From the NCBI GenBank assembly GCA_011800155.1, contig CM022378.1, forward strand, positions 1,550,001 to 1,614,000: a stretch of 64,000 nucleotides of DNA, given 5' to 3'. Position 1 is the stretch's first letter, and every line of letters starts with the position of its first letter. The notes beneath the pieces are model-generated. The model made no database searches. It was not told where the DNA came from and saw only the letters and a program-made list of their open reading frames with translations. The DNA comes from Flammulina velutipes (taxonomy: Eukaryota; Basidiomycota; Agaricomycetes; Agaricales; Physalacriaceae). Shown here piece after piece: positions 36,013 to 48,800 of this stretch. The position numbers were made by a program, and so were the translations under genes.

Positions 36013-36479
36013 GCTGGAGGTACTTAGTACATCTTCTCCGAATGCTTGTTGGCACTGTACAGTGATAACGGAGAGACTGTTAGTATCATGTACTTAGTAC
36101 AAGTCTAGCTGCCGACATTACATCGTCTAAACTACGGACGAGATAAGTTTGAAAGATTCGGTGAGATGAATGTGAAAAGGATAATATAAGAGGTAGATTT
36201 ACGGTTCTCTGTGATGATTCCACGCCCTTGCTCTTCGGTGTTGCTGAGGCCAAAGATCAAGTCTCACTGTCAGTAACGTGAATATCTCCGGCTTATGATA
36301 TACGGAAGGCTGGATGTTGCTTAACTACACACCCGAATCACCTCCTCCGCCTCATTTTGTCCGCCTGCCCCTTCACTCTCTCGTTTCGTACGCTGCACTT
36401 CACCCGAGGAAGCTCCGCCTCCAAGTCGACAGGCGACCCCGCTGGGAACACGAACATTACCCATTCACGCATAAACGAA
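36013..36479. other. Intergenic region
   Basis: No feature recognised. Confidence 0.4.
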
Positions 36480-36905
36480 CTACACTGCCAGCGGGAAACA
36501 GTTCAGATACGATGCCTTATTAAAAGGAGCGGCGCGACTAACATTCATGTATTTCTTCGAGGCATATTTTTTGACCAGTGTACTTGATTGTTCGGCTTTA
36601 GGAAGTAGTAGGTGGTTGATCAAGACATTGACTACATGTAGAATTTGTTGTTCGGTGTAGCCCGCATAGTGCGCCAATGTCGGACTCTAGAAATACAGAT
36701 TAATGTGAGCTATACGTCCACAGGATGGATCGAAGAAACATACCCACTCCTCTTTGCCCATCGCCATCCGCCCTAGGTACAGTGCAGCCGCAGCATGCAT
36801 TGATGTAGGAACCCCAACTAACCGCCAGTCAAACGACGCAACCTCCAAAAGATACTTCGCAATCATCCGAACATAATGATCAAGATCATCGGCTTTGCTC
36901 CCCCG
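36480..36905 (-). pseudogene. 3' fragment of a mitotic (B-type) cyclin gene
   Basis: Two exons joined in phase (about 36905..36744 and 36686..36480, with a GTATGT..TTCTAG intron) encode a cyclin C-terminal domain: SKADDLDHYVRMIAKYLLE, FDWRLVGVPTSMHAAAALYL, then after the intron LAHYAGYTEQQILHVVNVLI and VKKYASKKYMNVSR. The last motif, KKYASKK, marks G2/M cyclins. The cyclin box N-terminal half, the destruction box and any start codon are missing; upstream DNA is non-coding. The 3' exon is open to a natural-looking stop. It is therefore an orphan gene piece, perhaps carried by a transposon or left by a deletion, not a working cyclin. Confidence 0.8.
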
Positions 36906-37485
36906 ACATCACAAAAAACCTCGGAGCCATAAATAGAAATGCACGTATAATACATAGAGTAGCTCAAATGTGAATAAGAATATATTGGCGCCACACCAAT
37001 ACACTCGTGTGAGGGCAATGTATACACAAACGTATTTTACATCCCGTAATGTACGGAGAAAGGCACGGAGAAAGGCACACCCAAATACACGCCCTAACGC
37101 CCACCCCAATACACACCCCAATACATACCCCCATTAAAGGGGCAACTCATACCCGGACACCCAACATCATTCACATACAGATATCCGCCAGCATTCATAG
37201 ACTCGTGCAAAATATATTCACATTCCAATCAACCCCGTCATTCATGGCCTTTTGCATTCAGACTTGCCCATCTACGTGCAATGTGGTCATGTATAACGGT
37301 ACACGCCGCCATGGAAGAATGGCTCAAAACAATAAACCTGTACCTCAGATCAGACCCTTATTAGAGCAGCAACATAGAGTCAGCAATTAGAATAAGCAGA
37401 GTACGAGCATTACAGTTGGAGATGATATAGAAGTAAAGTGAGCAGTAAAAAGCGAAGTAAAGTAAGCAATTAAAGAAATCCGACT
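36906..37485. other. Intergenic region with simple repeats
   Basis: Contains short direct repeats: CACGGAGAAAGG twice near 37055-37078 and several CCCCAATACA units at about 37075-37130. No gene seen. Confidence 0.5.
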
Positions 37486-40400
37486 CTATGGTTTACTAGG
37501 TGTCGCAGCTATTCGTGTAGATTGACGAACACCTGTCCGTGGTGGTGGTTTGGGTGCTTTCGGCTTCGTCATCCTTGGAGTCTCTGGTGGGTTGGGCTTT
37601 TGGGAGGAAGTTCCATCTAGACGGCGCTTCTTTGGCGGGGGCTCCCTAGGAAGATCGTTTGGGTGTGCGGCTTCAGCAGTGTCGAGAGCTTGGAAAATGG
37701 ATGTTGGCTTGGAACGGGGGGTGGAAGGAACATGCAGAGGATTTGTTCTTGGTAGTCGTTGGGACGCTACATCTGGGGAGGCTTCGTCCTTGGGGGGTAT
37801 ATGGAGGAAGGGTAGAAGGGGAGTGAACGGTCTCTCGATGAAATCTGCTGGAGCATTGAGCAAAGGTCCCTGCGAACTGGCCGGTGGTGTTGGCAGCTGC
37901 TCACGCTCCCGCTCCCGCTCCTGCAACCACAATCGCTCCCTTCGTCGCTGCTTGTTGGCTGCCAGATGACACAAAGCATCCATTCGCTGACTGTCCCTGA
38001 TCCTAGAAGCCTCGTCGGTGATTTTTGGTCTATTCTGCGCATATCGAAAGTCTTCGGCGTTGTTGAAGTCCTCATAGAAGAAATGATGAATAGAAGAGCG
38101 ATTGTCGTCGGCGATATTGTTGGGTTGGAACCATGTTGATATAGGATATGAGATGACGTCTGCAGCCCACTCGACATCTGCCACTCTCTTGTAAAGCGTT
38201 GCGCCATCCACGACGTACTTGACGTAGCGTTGGTTTTTGAGGAGGCCCATCCACTGTCCGTCCTTGTCCTTCTGACGCCAGATCCTAAACATATCGCGCC
38301 CGAGTTTTCCCTCCCAGACGACACCACCAGCGTACATAGCAAAACCACCACGCCGGGTGAAGATCATGCTGTTGGTCCAGTCCGACGGAGGACTCGGCTG
38401 CTCCAGGTCATCTGACTGCATCTCATCCTTCGACTCTGCCCCCTTTAGCTCATCGCCATCAAGCTCATCTTCCTCGAGCTCGTCTACCTCGAGCTGATCA
38501 CCCTCAAGCTCGTCCTCATCCAAATCCCTCTCCTGCGCCGTCTTCCAATAGGTCTCCATTTTCTGCTTTTCCTGCGCCAGCTTCTGCAATCTGTGTGCCT
38601 CTATCATCTCTGCCGCCTTCTTCTCCCCTGCCAGCTTCCGTAATCTCTCTGCCTCCATCATCTCTGCCGCCTTTTTCTCTCCCGCCCGCTGACGCTTCTC
38701 CTTTAGGTCCTGTAGTTTTTTTGCCTTTAGCTCTCGCGCCTTTGTCAGTTTTTCCAAGTTCTTTGCTCAAACATCCTGAGCTCGCTCCTTGGCAATTCTC
38801 TCCTGTTCCAAGACAGTGTCTCTCTCCTTCGCCAATCTGTCTGATTCGAGAAACTGGGCAACATCCTCCATCTCGTCGTCGTTTGCGTAGAGATCGTCTT
38901 CCTCAACAGGGTCGACAGGAATGCGGTTATCGTCCTTGTAGACACGGTCCTGGTAAGTGGGACCATTGTTGTCGGGAGGATCATCCATAAACATGGCATC
39001 GTCGTCTTCCAGGTTATCAGCGACAGGAAGTGAAGCTTTGAAGAAGTCTTCGTCAAAATCGTCGGGCTCATTGTAATCGTTATTTAGGTTTGGGCGAGAG
39101 GCAGTATTATTCAAGCAGCGTTCAATTCCTCTGTAGAAATTAGAAAAACAATAAAAGAAATATTGCGAGCGACTTACGACACCCAAAAGTCAGTGATTCT
39201 GTTCCGAGCGTCCAAGTCAGGGGACTCAAAAAGTTTCAGAGCCGTAAAGAAAAGCCGACGTCTGTCCTTATGAGGTAAGAACTCGGGCTCATCGCTCAGT
39301 AAGAACTCCCACTGATGAATAGTTAGACTAGTTTTACAAAATGGAAGCACTTGCTATAATTAAGCAGTAGCACACTTGGCGAGGGGACCATTCCTCGAAG
39401 CCATGCTTTTTGAATACCGAGGCTTTGGGTGAGCCCAGCTTGTGGTTGGGGTCCAGTCTAATGTAATTTGAACAAAAAACCTGACACGCCACCTATGAAA
39501 AGACGCATCAGAGAAGGCACAATGAAAATACAGATAAGAGACCTTTAGCCACATTATTGACATTGCAGCACCACGCGTCCTGAAGGGGGTATTATCGGAA
39601 TTGGACAGGTCTTCATCGAACATCATTGTGAGCAAGCGCGTGTGAGTGACGTTGACCTGATAGGATCGCACTCGACCACAGAAACTATACAAACATGGTT
39701 AGTCAGATACTAAGCACCAACGAAACGTTTTACTCTTCCGGATCGGCGTCAAACTCTTCCAGATACTTCCAAGGACAAAGAAGTCTCGCAGTCACCATGT
39801 TCTTCCATCCAAGGTCTCCCTTGTGCAGTGGGAACGAATTGACAGGCAGATCACTTGCAATAATTGCTTGGAGCGCTTGCTTCATCTTCGTCTGGTCGTC
39901 ATGTCTGGCACCTTTGAATCCAACGTTAATCTGAAAACATGTTCTGTGGTTAGATTGGATAGAAACAAAGGGCATTGAAACGCACGTGTTTGAGCCATTC
40001 GTCCCGTATAACATCCTGTCTGGCAGCTCGGATATCTTCCATCCAGAGGTTCAACCTCTGGATGGTAGCGCAAGGCGGAGAGCGTCCAGTAAGCGGGTTT
40101 GGGCTAATGAAATGATAGGTCCTCAAGATCTGTTCGTTGCGCTCACTACAATGGGTCAATAATAAGACGAGCAACACGCATATATAGATATTCTCACGTC
40201 AATATGAAGGGTCGCTTTTCTTTCTCCGCAGCGATCTCATCCTCAGCGAAGCCAGGACCTTTGACATAGATATCATGAGGACTGACACCAGGATCACCAG
40301 AGGAACACATGATAGCTCGACCAGTGTCTGTCAAAATCGCCGCAAACCTGGGCAAAAAATAAACACAGCGCATATACGATACTAATAACAAGTACTCACT

Positions 40401-40941
40401 GATCAACGTTGATTTTGGAATCGATGCCCCACTGAGCAAACTGAGCGCTTTCTTTCTTGCCCATTTCGTTGTTTGTGTTGCTAACGAGCGGGTTGGCAGT
40501 GCGAAGCTGGGTTGCAGTGAAATTAGGCATATATGGTCGATTGTCGTCGTAGTCCTGATCCTGCTCGTAATCCTGCTCCTGCTCGACCTCCTGCTCGACT
40601 TGACGCTCTGGCTCCCGAGGGCGAGGCAGCGGTTGCTGACCTCCAGCCACGCTATTGCGTGGCCGTTTAGGGTGATCCTGGTCTTCTGCCTGGTGTTTGC
40701 CAAAGTCGTGTCGCTGTGATTCAGGCTGTTGCTGAGGACGGGGCTGAGGCTGAGTTCGACGAGGCTGATGATGTGCTTGGGGCTGAGTTCGTACTTGGGG
40801 CTGAGGTTGAGTTCGAGGCTGAGGCTGAGAACATGCTTGGGCATGAGGCTGAGGACGACGAGGCTGAGGAGGCTGAGGCTGCTGTTGAGTGCGCGGCTGG
40901 AACGATTTAGGCGTCTTAGAGGGGGCGGGTCTTGCGAACAT
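37486..40941 (-). pseudogene. Large unknown gene with one in-frame TGA
   Basis: Multi-exon minus-strand gene starting at 40941 with a Gln/Pro-rich N-terminus (QPRTQQQPQPPQPRRPQP). A GT-AG intron then leads to FAAILTDTGRAIMCSSGD. Further exons carry PLTGRSPPCATIQRLNLWM and GARHDDQTKMKQALQAIIA. The C-terminal half is charged and coiled (LAKERDTVLEQERIAKERAQ) and reaches SDWTNSMIFTRRGGFAMYAG and a Pro/Arg tail with VRQSTRIAATPSKP. At 38769..38767 a TGA splits one continuous frame (AQDV stop AKNLEKLTKARELK); Arg CGA is the likely ancestral codon. Apart from this it looks intact. The family is unknown to me; such proteins are common beside DNA transposons in mushrooms. Confidence 0.6.
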
Positions 40942-41139
40942 GATGGGAGAAAGGAAGAAAGAAGTCCACAGGGAGCGGACATCCTGTCGCGCGACTAAAT
41001 AGGATGATCACCTAGTCACGTGGTTAGACGCGTCGCGTCATGTGGACTAAACAAACACCAAGAAATTTATATAAGTAGCGGTAGGTCAACGTATAAAACA
41101 TGCAATAAATAAGAATATGTCCGAGATATATACAGAAGT

Positions 41140-43487
41140 TCAAGAATAATTAGGTGGGACCCATTTACCTTGGTCATTAATACAGAAATCCACCTTCGTC
41201 AACATGAACCGCGTTCGCTCAGGGGGTGGTAGCTCATTCAGGACTCGAGGAAGAGAGGGATTCCGGCCAAACACGTAGTAGAAGTTCTGACAGAAGCACC
41301 AGACGACTGTCATCTCCACCTCCTCAAACTCCTCCCTCGAGTATCCATCCGGAACGTCGTCGACAATGTGACGGGGAAGATGTTTGACGTTCCAGCGCTT
41401 CATAATGTCTCGCAGGGCAAAGACGTAGCGACCTCGATAAAGCCAATCAATGTCAGAAAGGCCTGACTGTCCATGCCCCAAATCCACCGCAAGCAAAGAA
41501 GTCTCCCCGAGTGGAAAACATCTTCGCAGGTGTTTGTCTCTCTCATCCTCATCCATCACCTTCGACAGTTTCGCATCCAAAGCGAAGAGGTCCATCCGGA
41601 AACTCCACTCTCTAATCTCCCACAAAATCTCCCTACAAATCCTTATCAAGGACATGTCGTTCATGTCGAAAGTGAATGATTTGCCAAACCAGAGTGGCTG
41701 AGAATCACAGTTCGGAACTGCGACAGTGTTGTCTCCTTCACTGATGCTCCTAAGAAGCTTCTCGACCTCAGGAACCCTTGCTAGGTCTCGCCGATCGACC
41801 TTTTGAGCATTAGGCGCTAGGCTGCCTGATCTCCTGTACTCGGCGGGATTAAAAAGGAAGTTGCGCCAGCTTTGGTACTTTAGGCGAGGTCGCTCATTGA
41901 GAGCTGTGGAAGAGGGTGTTTCGAGTCCGGTGAAGACAAGAAGACGCAAATGAAGCCAATGGGACATCATTCTGGCACTGTTGTTGATATTGGTGGCGGA
42001 AACAAACATGTGGGGGGGAGGAAGGAAATAGGAATCGTCTTTGACGACAAGAATGGCCAAAGCTGCCTTGAGACCGCGATTCCAAGTCTCCAAACATTGA
42101 GAGATGAGGAGATGGTCATGGTCATCTGCATGATGAGCGGGAGTGGGCGCTTCCTTGCGTGTTTTCGACTCTAGGGTACACATTAATACTGATAAAGATT
42201 ATTTCTGATATGAGACTTACTATTATGCTTGGCAATCGATTTTTGGACTCTTTGCACGCCACTTGCAGGAGCGATAGAAGCTGATGGTGTTGGGAGAACA
42301 GGAGCAACCAAGTCGAGAGAGTTAGATGAAGTCGATGAAGCAACGGCTGCGGTTGGCGTGGAGAGTGCGCGGAAAAGTGGTGCAGTTGCAGGGAGACTGA
42401 CAGACAGTGTCACACGTTTCGAAGTGCAGACGAGAGTTGTATGGGCCTTGACAAATTCCAATAGTTTGTAGTACTTGTCGGAGGAAACACTACCCTCGAA
42501 AACAGGCTCGAAGGGTATGGGAGGAGCAGTTAAGTTGACAGAAACTGGTGCAGCGGCTGGGAATGCCTTAATAGACAAGACCTTGATAGAGGAGGAAACT
42601 CTATCCATAGGCCGAACGAACCAAACAGGAATAGCGAGTAGGTACATTTTCTCTGCGATAACTGGGTCAGAAGTCCATCCCCCCATAATACGGCGCAATA
42701 TTGCCAGTGGTTGAGTTGGCAAGGCGATTTTACTGGTCATGTAGTCGACGACAGATTGTATTGATGAGAGAGCGTCCAATTCCAGTGCTGTTCTCTGGAG
42801 CATTCACAAGCCAAAAAGTGCGCGATTTCGTGTGAGAGGCGCTGTTGTGAGGAAGTAGGAGAGGGATCGGATGACAGCCCGAAGCTGGAAGGACTGTGCT
42901 CGATATCCTGCAGCGAACGAGACCGAGTCGGCAGTGGCGACGACGATTGCTACGGCCTGTAAAAGTGGACCTGTCACTTTTTCCAGGTACCTCCCAATGC
43001 CAGTGCCCTTGATCTCCTCCACAAAATCCTCGCTGTGTGGCAAATTCCAAAGCCATTGCAGTTCCCCCTCCTGGTCCCGTATGCGAATGAATATATTGTG
43101 TATCGCACGGGCACATATCATCTGCGGAAGATGGTGATGATCTTCCAGTCCGAATCTGTAGTCACCGCGCAACTGGACGCGTTGAAAATGTGCAAGGTCG
43201 AGCAAAGGGATATGTGTTTGGTTCGGAGATGTGATGAGGACTGGGAGACTAGGATGCACGCTTGCTACGAGACCGCCAAGATGGTCTACGTCTAATAGCA
43301 CAATTAGTGTTATAGAATGTGGAAAAAACTTGTATTCACCTGTATTACTAGTAGTATTGATTAGAGTATTGGGGGCAGCTTTGAGTTCGTCCCACTTGTT
43401 TTGCCTGTGTCGTAGTAGGCTTTCCCGTTCGGTTGCCTCGTCCTGTGGCGCAAGTTTCTGCCTCTTGTAGGGGCTAGTCGGGGCCAT
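41140..43487 (-). pseudogene. Transposon-associated unknown gene with one in-frame TGA
   Basis: Start at 43487 (MAPTSPYKRQKLAPQDEA). An intron at about 43300 gives DVDHLGGLVASVHPSLPVLI; the frame then runs to LTRNRALFGL and a TGA at 42806..42804, after which the same frame continues MLQRTALELDALSS and RRIMGGWTSDPVIAEKMYL followed by IPVWFVRP. A second intron at about 42222-42175 joins KHNK to SKTRKEAPTP and the last exon ends at 41140. The IMGG..IPVWFVRP segment is widespread in uncharacterised Agaricomycete proteins found with KDZ and Plavaka elements. CGA-to-TGA restores the usual ALRMQRTALE reading. Otherwise open throughout. Confidence 0.65.
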
Positions 43488-43893
43488 TCTATAAAAATTC
43501 AGTGTGCTCGATAGTTTCAAATTCCGAATGACATACCCTGATATCTTTTATGGATTCTTTCTCCGGACACGTAGGCAATAACAAATCTGCCAGCGGTTGC
43601 TGAAACGGTATTCCTCGCAATTGCAAGGAATGGGTATCTGCTTTTGAGCAGTCCAGCAGTTTAACGGTGGTCGGTGTTCGGCGTTTGTGGTGGTAACAGT
43701 GTTTGTGATGGTAAGAAAGGAAGAGTTGTCCAAACACGTGTATACTGCATATGCAAGATACTTTGCTCATTCACATCGTCGACTCAATTTCAATAGCAAG
43801 AATACGTTTCTATGGTATTTAAGAAAATGAGTTTATATATAGGGAAATATGAAATATGTAAAAAAAATGTGCCAAGCAAGGTAAGACCACTCA

Positions 43894-43966
43894 ACCACCA
43901 GGAATTGAACGAGTGACCTTAGCAATCAAAGACAACTCGAGCAATTTAACCGTTGAACCAAGTGGC
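43894..43966 (-). tRNA. tRNA-like sequence, probably degenerate
   Basis: The minus strand carries an A-box-like TGGTTCAACGG and a consensus B box GTTCAATTC at tRNA spacing, and CCAC/GTGG can pair at the ends. The T stem and anticodon stem pair poorly and position 33 of the best loop is C, so I judge it a decayed tRNA or a tRNA-derived repeat. Anticodon not assignable. Confidence 0.3.
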
Positions 43967-43997
43967 TGTAGTACTGTTGTATTGGGACTGATCGAGT

Positions 43998-44030
43998 GTG
44001 GGAAATATTCTGGCCCAGAATATTTCCCAC
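43998..44030. repeat. 33-bp perfect palindrome
   Basis: GTGGGAAATATTCTGG, one C, then its exact reverse complement. It lies 220 bp before the Plavaka transposase start. Confidence 0.95.
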
Positions 44031-44252
44031 GCATCCCTGTCAATGGCCATCACACTTGTCGACGCTCTCTCATCTGCACTAGCACCTTTTTTCATGCCAC
44101 CGCGATTCCGACTTCTCCTCAACGCCAAACATCAGGCGTCTTTCGCCTGCACCGGAGCTTGGAGTCTGCAATTGCAGCTCTAGTCAAGTCTGCAACTGCA
44201 GCTTGACACTACTGGATGCTCTGCGTGCGGCTTGAGCTCAAGTGACGCCTGA

Positions 44253-45461
44253 TGCCGAAGGACTTCTCAAAATACTCTCCGTGCCCCGACTGTGGATACC
44301 CTATCATACTTGATGATTTACGCTCGCTAGGTTTACATCAGAATAAATGTAACGTGAGTTTCTACTAAATAGGATCTGGCTGTCGTTCATCGCTCATTGA
44401 AATAACCAGTCTGGCTCTAGAAATAATATTCAGAACACTACAGCTTCTGCAGGATCGAGCTCACGTCAGGTAAGTTCAAGTGCGCACGCTTTACCTCATG
44501 ACTGAACCTTTGTCTAGCTCCCAAGATTGACACTCCCTCGACCATTCTCGCGTCGACTTCTGTTCCCAACAAAGACCCCAAACAACCTTACATTCGTACC
44601 AGAAGATATCATATCGCACATAGCAACCCCACACGTAGCAATTCCATTGATTCAACCTGAACCTCCGCTCGAACCCAGTAAAGAATCTACAACTCCGGAA
44701 TCATATGACCTAGAGGTTCCGCTTCCAAAGACACTGTGCCCCTCTCCGTCCCCAGAACCAGATGCTTCACCAGACGTGACAGTCGCGCAAAATGTCCAAC
44801 CCATGCTTCTCCGTCACCTTATTCCTCATCATAGACCTGCTGTACCTGGTGCGGCAAAGTTGCACATCCCAAAGGAGCACGGATATGAGAAACGGCCAGG
44901 ATTGGCAGAAGAATTGACACATGTACCCTACTTTATCAGTACCTCCCCTCCTGATGACTTTGGCGTATACCGCCGCTATAGGTCGTATCCCCTGACCGAA
45001 AAGGATCCTCTTTACGCTCCCTCGCAAACTCCTGACGACTTGATCGCTGAAGATCCTGCCTTCCCTCCAAATCCTGTAACGTCCAAGAAGGACGACCTAG
45101 AGGTGTTTGGCCTGACTAAGGAGAGTGTATCTGTCGTTGAGCCTGAATGGTATCACCCATTTCCCAACACGGCGGTGGCGGAATTTGTTAATTATTTCAT
45201 GGAACGCAATGCCAAGTCGCTCGAGGATTTCAAGCAACTTCAGAAAAATATTCTTCGATGGGGTCCAAATTGGCAGGATCTTGATGTTCCCGATATCACC
45301 CAGGTTTTGAAGCTGCTAGACCAGCCGACTTCGCTCAACGGATCAGTTGACGATAATCCAGTCTTCAACTCAGACATCTGGTACAAAGGCACCGTCACTC
45401 TTGCTATGCCAGGTGTTCAACATCCCAAGGAGGAACTACATGCTCCACGCCTCACTGTTCA
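44253..45461 (+). pseudogene. Plavaka transposase, 5' part, cut by insertion
   Basis: First part of a Plavaka (CACTA-like) DNA transposase. Start at 44253 with a zinc-finger lead (CPDCGYPIILDDL, then HQNKCN), two introns (about 44354-44409 and 44469-44517), then a Pro/Ser-rich linker. The conserved segment follows: DDFGVYRRYRSYPLTEKDP, then PFPNTAVAEFVNYFMERNAK and LEDFKQLQKNIL. Coding similarity ends at about APRLTV (45461). The frame then runs 19 codons into the KDZ element and stops at 45519. The missing remainder resumes in frame at 62219 on the same strand, 16.75 kb away, so this is one gene split by an insertion and not an old truncation. Joining the two sides and losing one target-site copy restores the frame. 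Confidence 0.85.
45454..45461. repeat. Target site duplication of KDZ element, left
   Basis: ACTGTTCA, matching CCTGTTCA at 62211-62218 in seven of eight positions. It lies inside the Plavaka coding sequence. Confidence 0.8.
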
Positions 45462-45806
45462 CACCACTAGCAGTACTACAAGTCACATCTTCCCAGCTGC
45501 AGCCGGCACACCCACTTAATATTTCCATAGCTGTAGCCGGAGGTCAGCAGAGGCACAACTCTGGGGCTACAGCCACGGAAGAAGGCATATCTTCCCGCTC
45601 CGGCTATAATCGTACCGGTTGAAGCGGGCTGCCGTGAGAACGGCACCCCGGCATCTCGTAGACACTGCCGCCACAAGCTACAATCCTTGTTAAACACAGC
45701 AAGTTAATTAAATAATGATAACGATAAAGTCCATAAAAGTCCGATACCCTGCACGACTTAAATAATTGCCAAAGTAATTCTGTAAATACGGTCTGCGCCA
45801 CAGGCG

Positions 45807-48800
45807 TTAATCATCAGCCCCTCTTTTCTTCCGCTTTCCCATAACCTTACCCGCCTCAGGGGAAAATAGACCAGAAAATCGTTGCAGCATTCGCTCCCGC
45901 AACTCCTTTTGGCGTCGTGCGTATGCTCGCATGCCTTCGCCTGTATGTCTGGTCGTCGCGACTGATTCCTCCCGTGTACTCCACTGAGTCGCCTCATACT
46001 GCAGTGACTCCAGTACTCGGCGCATCTCCTCCTCCAAAAGAATGACCTCTTCCTTCCATCTCTCCTTGCGCGCGTACGATTTCGACCATTCTACCCGAAT
46101 AGCTGTGCCACATATCAGTTTTGAGAAATTTGTAACACTTCGATGACTTACAGTCGTGGAGGAACTGATCGTCGTTTACATCAGGAGCGCCCTCCGCCGT
46201 CCAAATCCAGCTCATTTTTCGTCGACTAGACCCACTAATCCATGCACCATCCGCCTCGTCTTGGGCTGGATCCTGGTCATTGTCGTCTTCTCGCAGGAGG
46301 GTCGTCTGAATGCGCCGTCGGCTCGAGTGTTGTGTAAGCTTGGCGAGGCGTCGAGCAGCCTGACCGTCGTGATCGAAGACAAACTTGGTTTGAATGTCGC
46401 TATCAACAAGTGGGCGGAACGGCAAGGGATCATCCTCTAGGCGGGCCAACGCGATGTATGCCGTACGGTATTTTTGTGCCGTCGCATTGATCTTGTCTCC
46501 GAGATCGTCCAGTAGTGTACGCGCACGAGTTGTCTTCTTTTGGCCCGTAAAATTCTTATTCTTGAACCGAATGAGGTGGCTCTTCGTGTGCAGGCGGAGA
46601 CGGAGGGCATTCAAATTCTCTGAACACTGGAGTTTTCGGAGCGCCGCCTCTGTGGTAAAGAGAGAGGCCCTGTACGCCTTGCGCGCAGCCGTTGGAATGT
46701 CGGATGGCAGCCACAACGTCATATCTTCTGGCTCCACTGGTCGTTTCGCCCCTAAGGCTGATGTCGTGTCGCTCGCCTGGACCAGCACTCCTGGCATGAA
46801 CATTCCCTGGAGCTTCCGGAAGCGCCGATACTTCTTCCAGAAAGCGGTGCGCATGTCCTTCACTTTGCCTGCACCACCCCAGCCGGCCTTCCCCTTGGCC
46901 TTCAACACAGCATGAATCTTCAATCTGCAAAGGAACAGTCAATACATCATCGCCACAACATCATCCGAAGGGACTTACTGGACCTGCTGTAGTTGGAGTG
47001 CCAATCGCATGAAAACGACCACATTCATCTTCTTTGTCGACTCGTCGTCTCCCATCTTCTCATCTTCCTCCTTCTCCTCACGCTCGAGATCTGCTTTGAT
47101 CCTCTTTTCGGTTACTTCGTCTAGGTGCAGTTTCGTTAGTTCATGGTAGTCTGAGCGTTAGAGACAAACTGACCTTTCTTCCAAAGCGAAAGATAGGGGT
47201 TTTCCGCCGTTTTGTCCTTGAGAAAGATCTGCTCCTCAGCATGCCAGTCTTTGATTTTCTTCGTCCACTGCGTCAAGACAGCTGGCTCCACTGTTGCACT
47301 TGCAGCTGCGTGATTTTCCGTCTGTGCTGCCTGCTCTTCTCTCGCCACCTGCAAACGCTTCGGCAGTAGATGTCCTATGTGGGTCATTAATACCACTCGT
47401 CGACATAGGTACAAAGGACGTACCCATTCGCAGATTCATAAGAAAATTTTGGTTGTCGAAGTGGTCCTCTAACGATGCATGTCGGTTGTTCATGTGCATC
47501 TCACGTGTTGCGTAAGCTCGTTGGTTCGTCGTGCTCCAAACTCGCTCGACTCCCTCGCCATCTCCCATCCCAGCGCCCGTCTTGTAGCGCAAGGATTCAC
47601 ACATTGCACATTCGTCATTGTGGACCCCACCATGCCAAACTGGAAGCGAGACCTCGATCTCCGGAGCATTTTCCTTCGATGGGACAAAGATTGTAGGGAT
47701 GCCCTTCTTTCGCTCGTGCAAATGGATCTTCCACTGACACCCGACGTCGTATGAGGCCATAATCTTGAGGAGTTCCTCCGTATATGTTAACGCCCAGAAG
47801 ACGTAATCCATGCTTGAATATCTGCAAGAAAGTCAGTCTTTGTCGGAAACTGGAACAGGAAAATTGAACTCACCATTCTCCCTTGAGCAGATCCACCAAA
47901 CCTAGTGGGCGTACGATTTCATGGCGCGTACAGATGCAGCCACCAATGCCGGTTGCTCGGAGACCCTTTGAGAATCGGCTATCCTTTTGCATAAGCGCTG
48001 CGAAGGCAATGCAAGTGCTGACCTACGAACATGGTCAGTCGGACCAGTGCATATCATAATGATTACTTACATCTTCTTCAGTCACATGTTTCTTGATGTG
48101 CGCCTCGTAGCCATCAGCCCCTCCCCACGGTGCGAAACAACCTAGGCCATCCCCCAGAACGGTATACGCCTTTTTCGAACTCTTCTTCCTGAGTTTATTC
48201 TCTAGGCGGAAACAGGCATCCATCCCAACGTAAAGATTATATTTGAATCTGGCAGTTATCATGAGTATGATACTACCATGATAGGATTAAATGAGACATA
48301 CCGCAAATTGTCCTCAATGCTTTTAAAATCTGCAGGCAGGTTTATGCCGGGACGAGGACATGCCCAGCATTTCACTGCAGCAGATCCTCGTCCCGCTGAG
48401 CCAACCCCACATGGAAGGTGCCCAATCCCGGAGCGACGCAGGCGGGACATGTAGTTCCACTGCGTCGTCGAAAGTCCAAAATTCTTGTATCGATCGGGCA
48501 CCCACTCAACGCCAAGTGGGTCCGTCAAGCGCTCCAGTGAGGTAACGAAATCGCGCACGTTCGCGTTTGCGACGACGTTCATCGTGCAAAAGTATTTCAA
48601 GCACTCGAATGTCGTGAAGGTTTGGGGCTCTGCAAAAGACGCCGGGTACCAGCCTGTCCGCATCGCCTGTTGCCACGGACTTGCAGAAATAGAGGCGCTA
48701 CAGCCGCAAATTGCAGCTGAAACTCGATGGATCCCATTGACGTGAAGAACGGTCACGGTCTTCGACTTGATGGGCAAGGCACAAGGGTAACCGTCGTGCC

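Larger units (their letters stand above)
43488..44252. other. Intergenic region with tRNA-like segment and palindrome
   Basis: Holds the tRNA-like segment at 43894, a perfect palindrome at 43998, an 11-bp inverted pair (CATCAGGCGTC at about 44128, GACGCCTGATG at about 44245) and two CTGCAA(T/C)TGCAG units. The Plavaka element must begin in this stretch; CACTACTGG at 44208-44216 is a candidate end. Confidence 0.5.

Noticed and set aside
37550..38990. Plus-strand frames of 130-139 residues
   Set aside because: Antisense shadows of the charged coiled-coil gene at 37486-40941.
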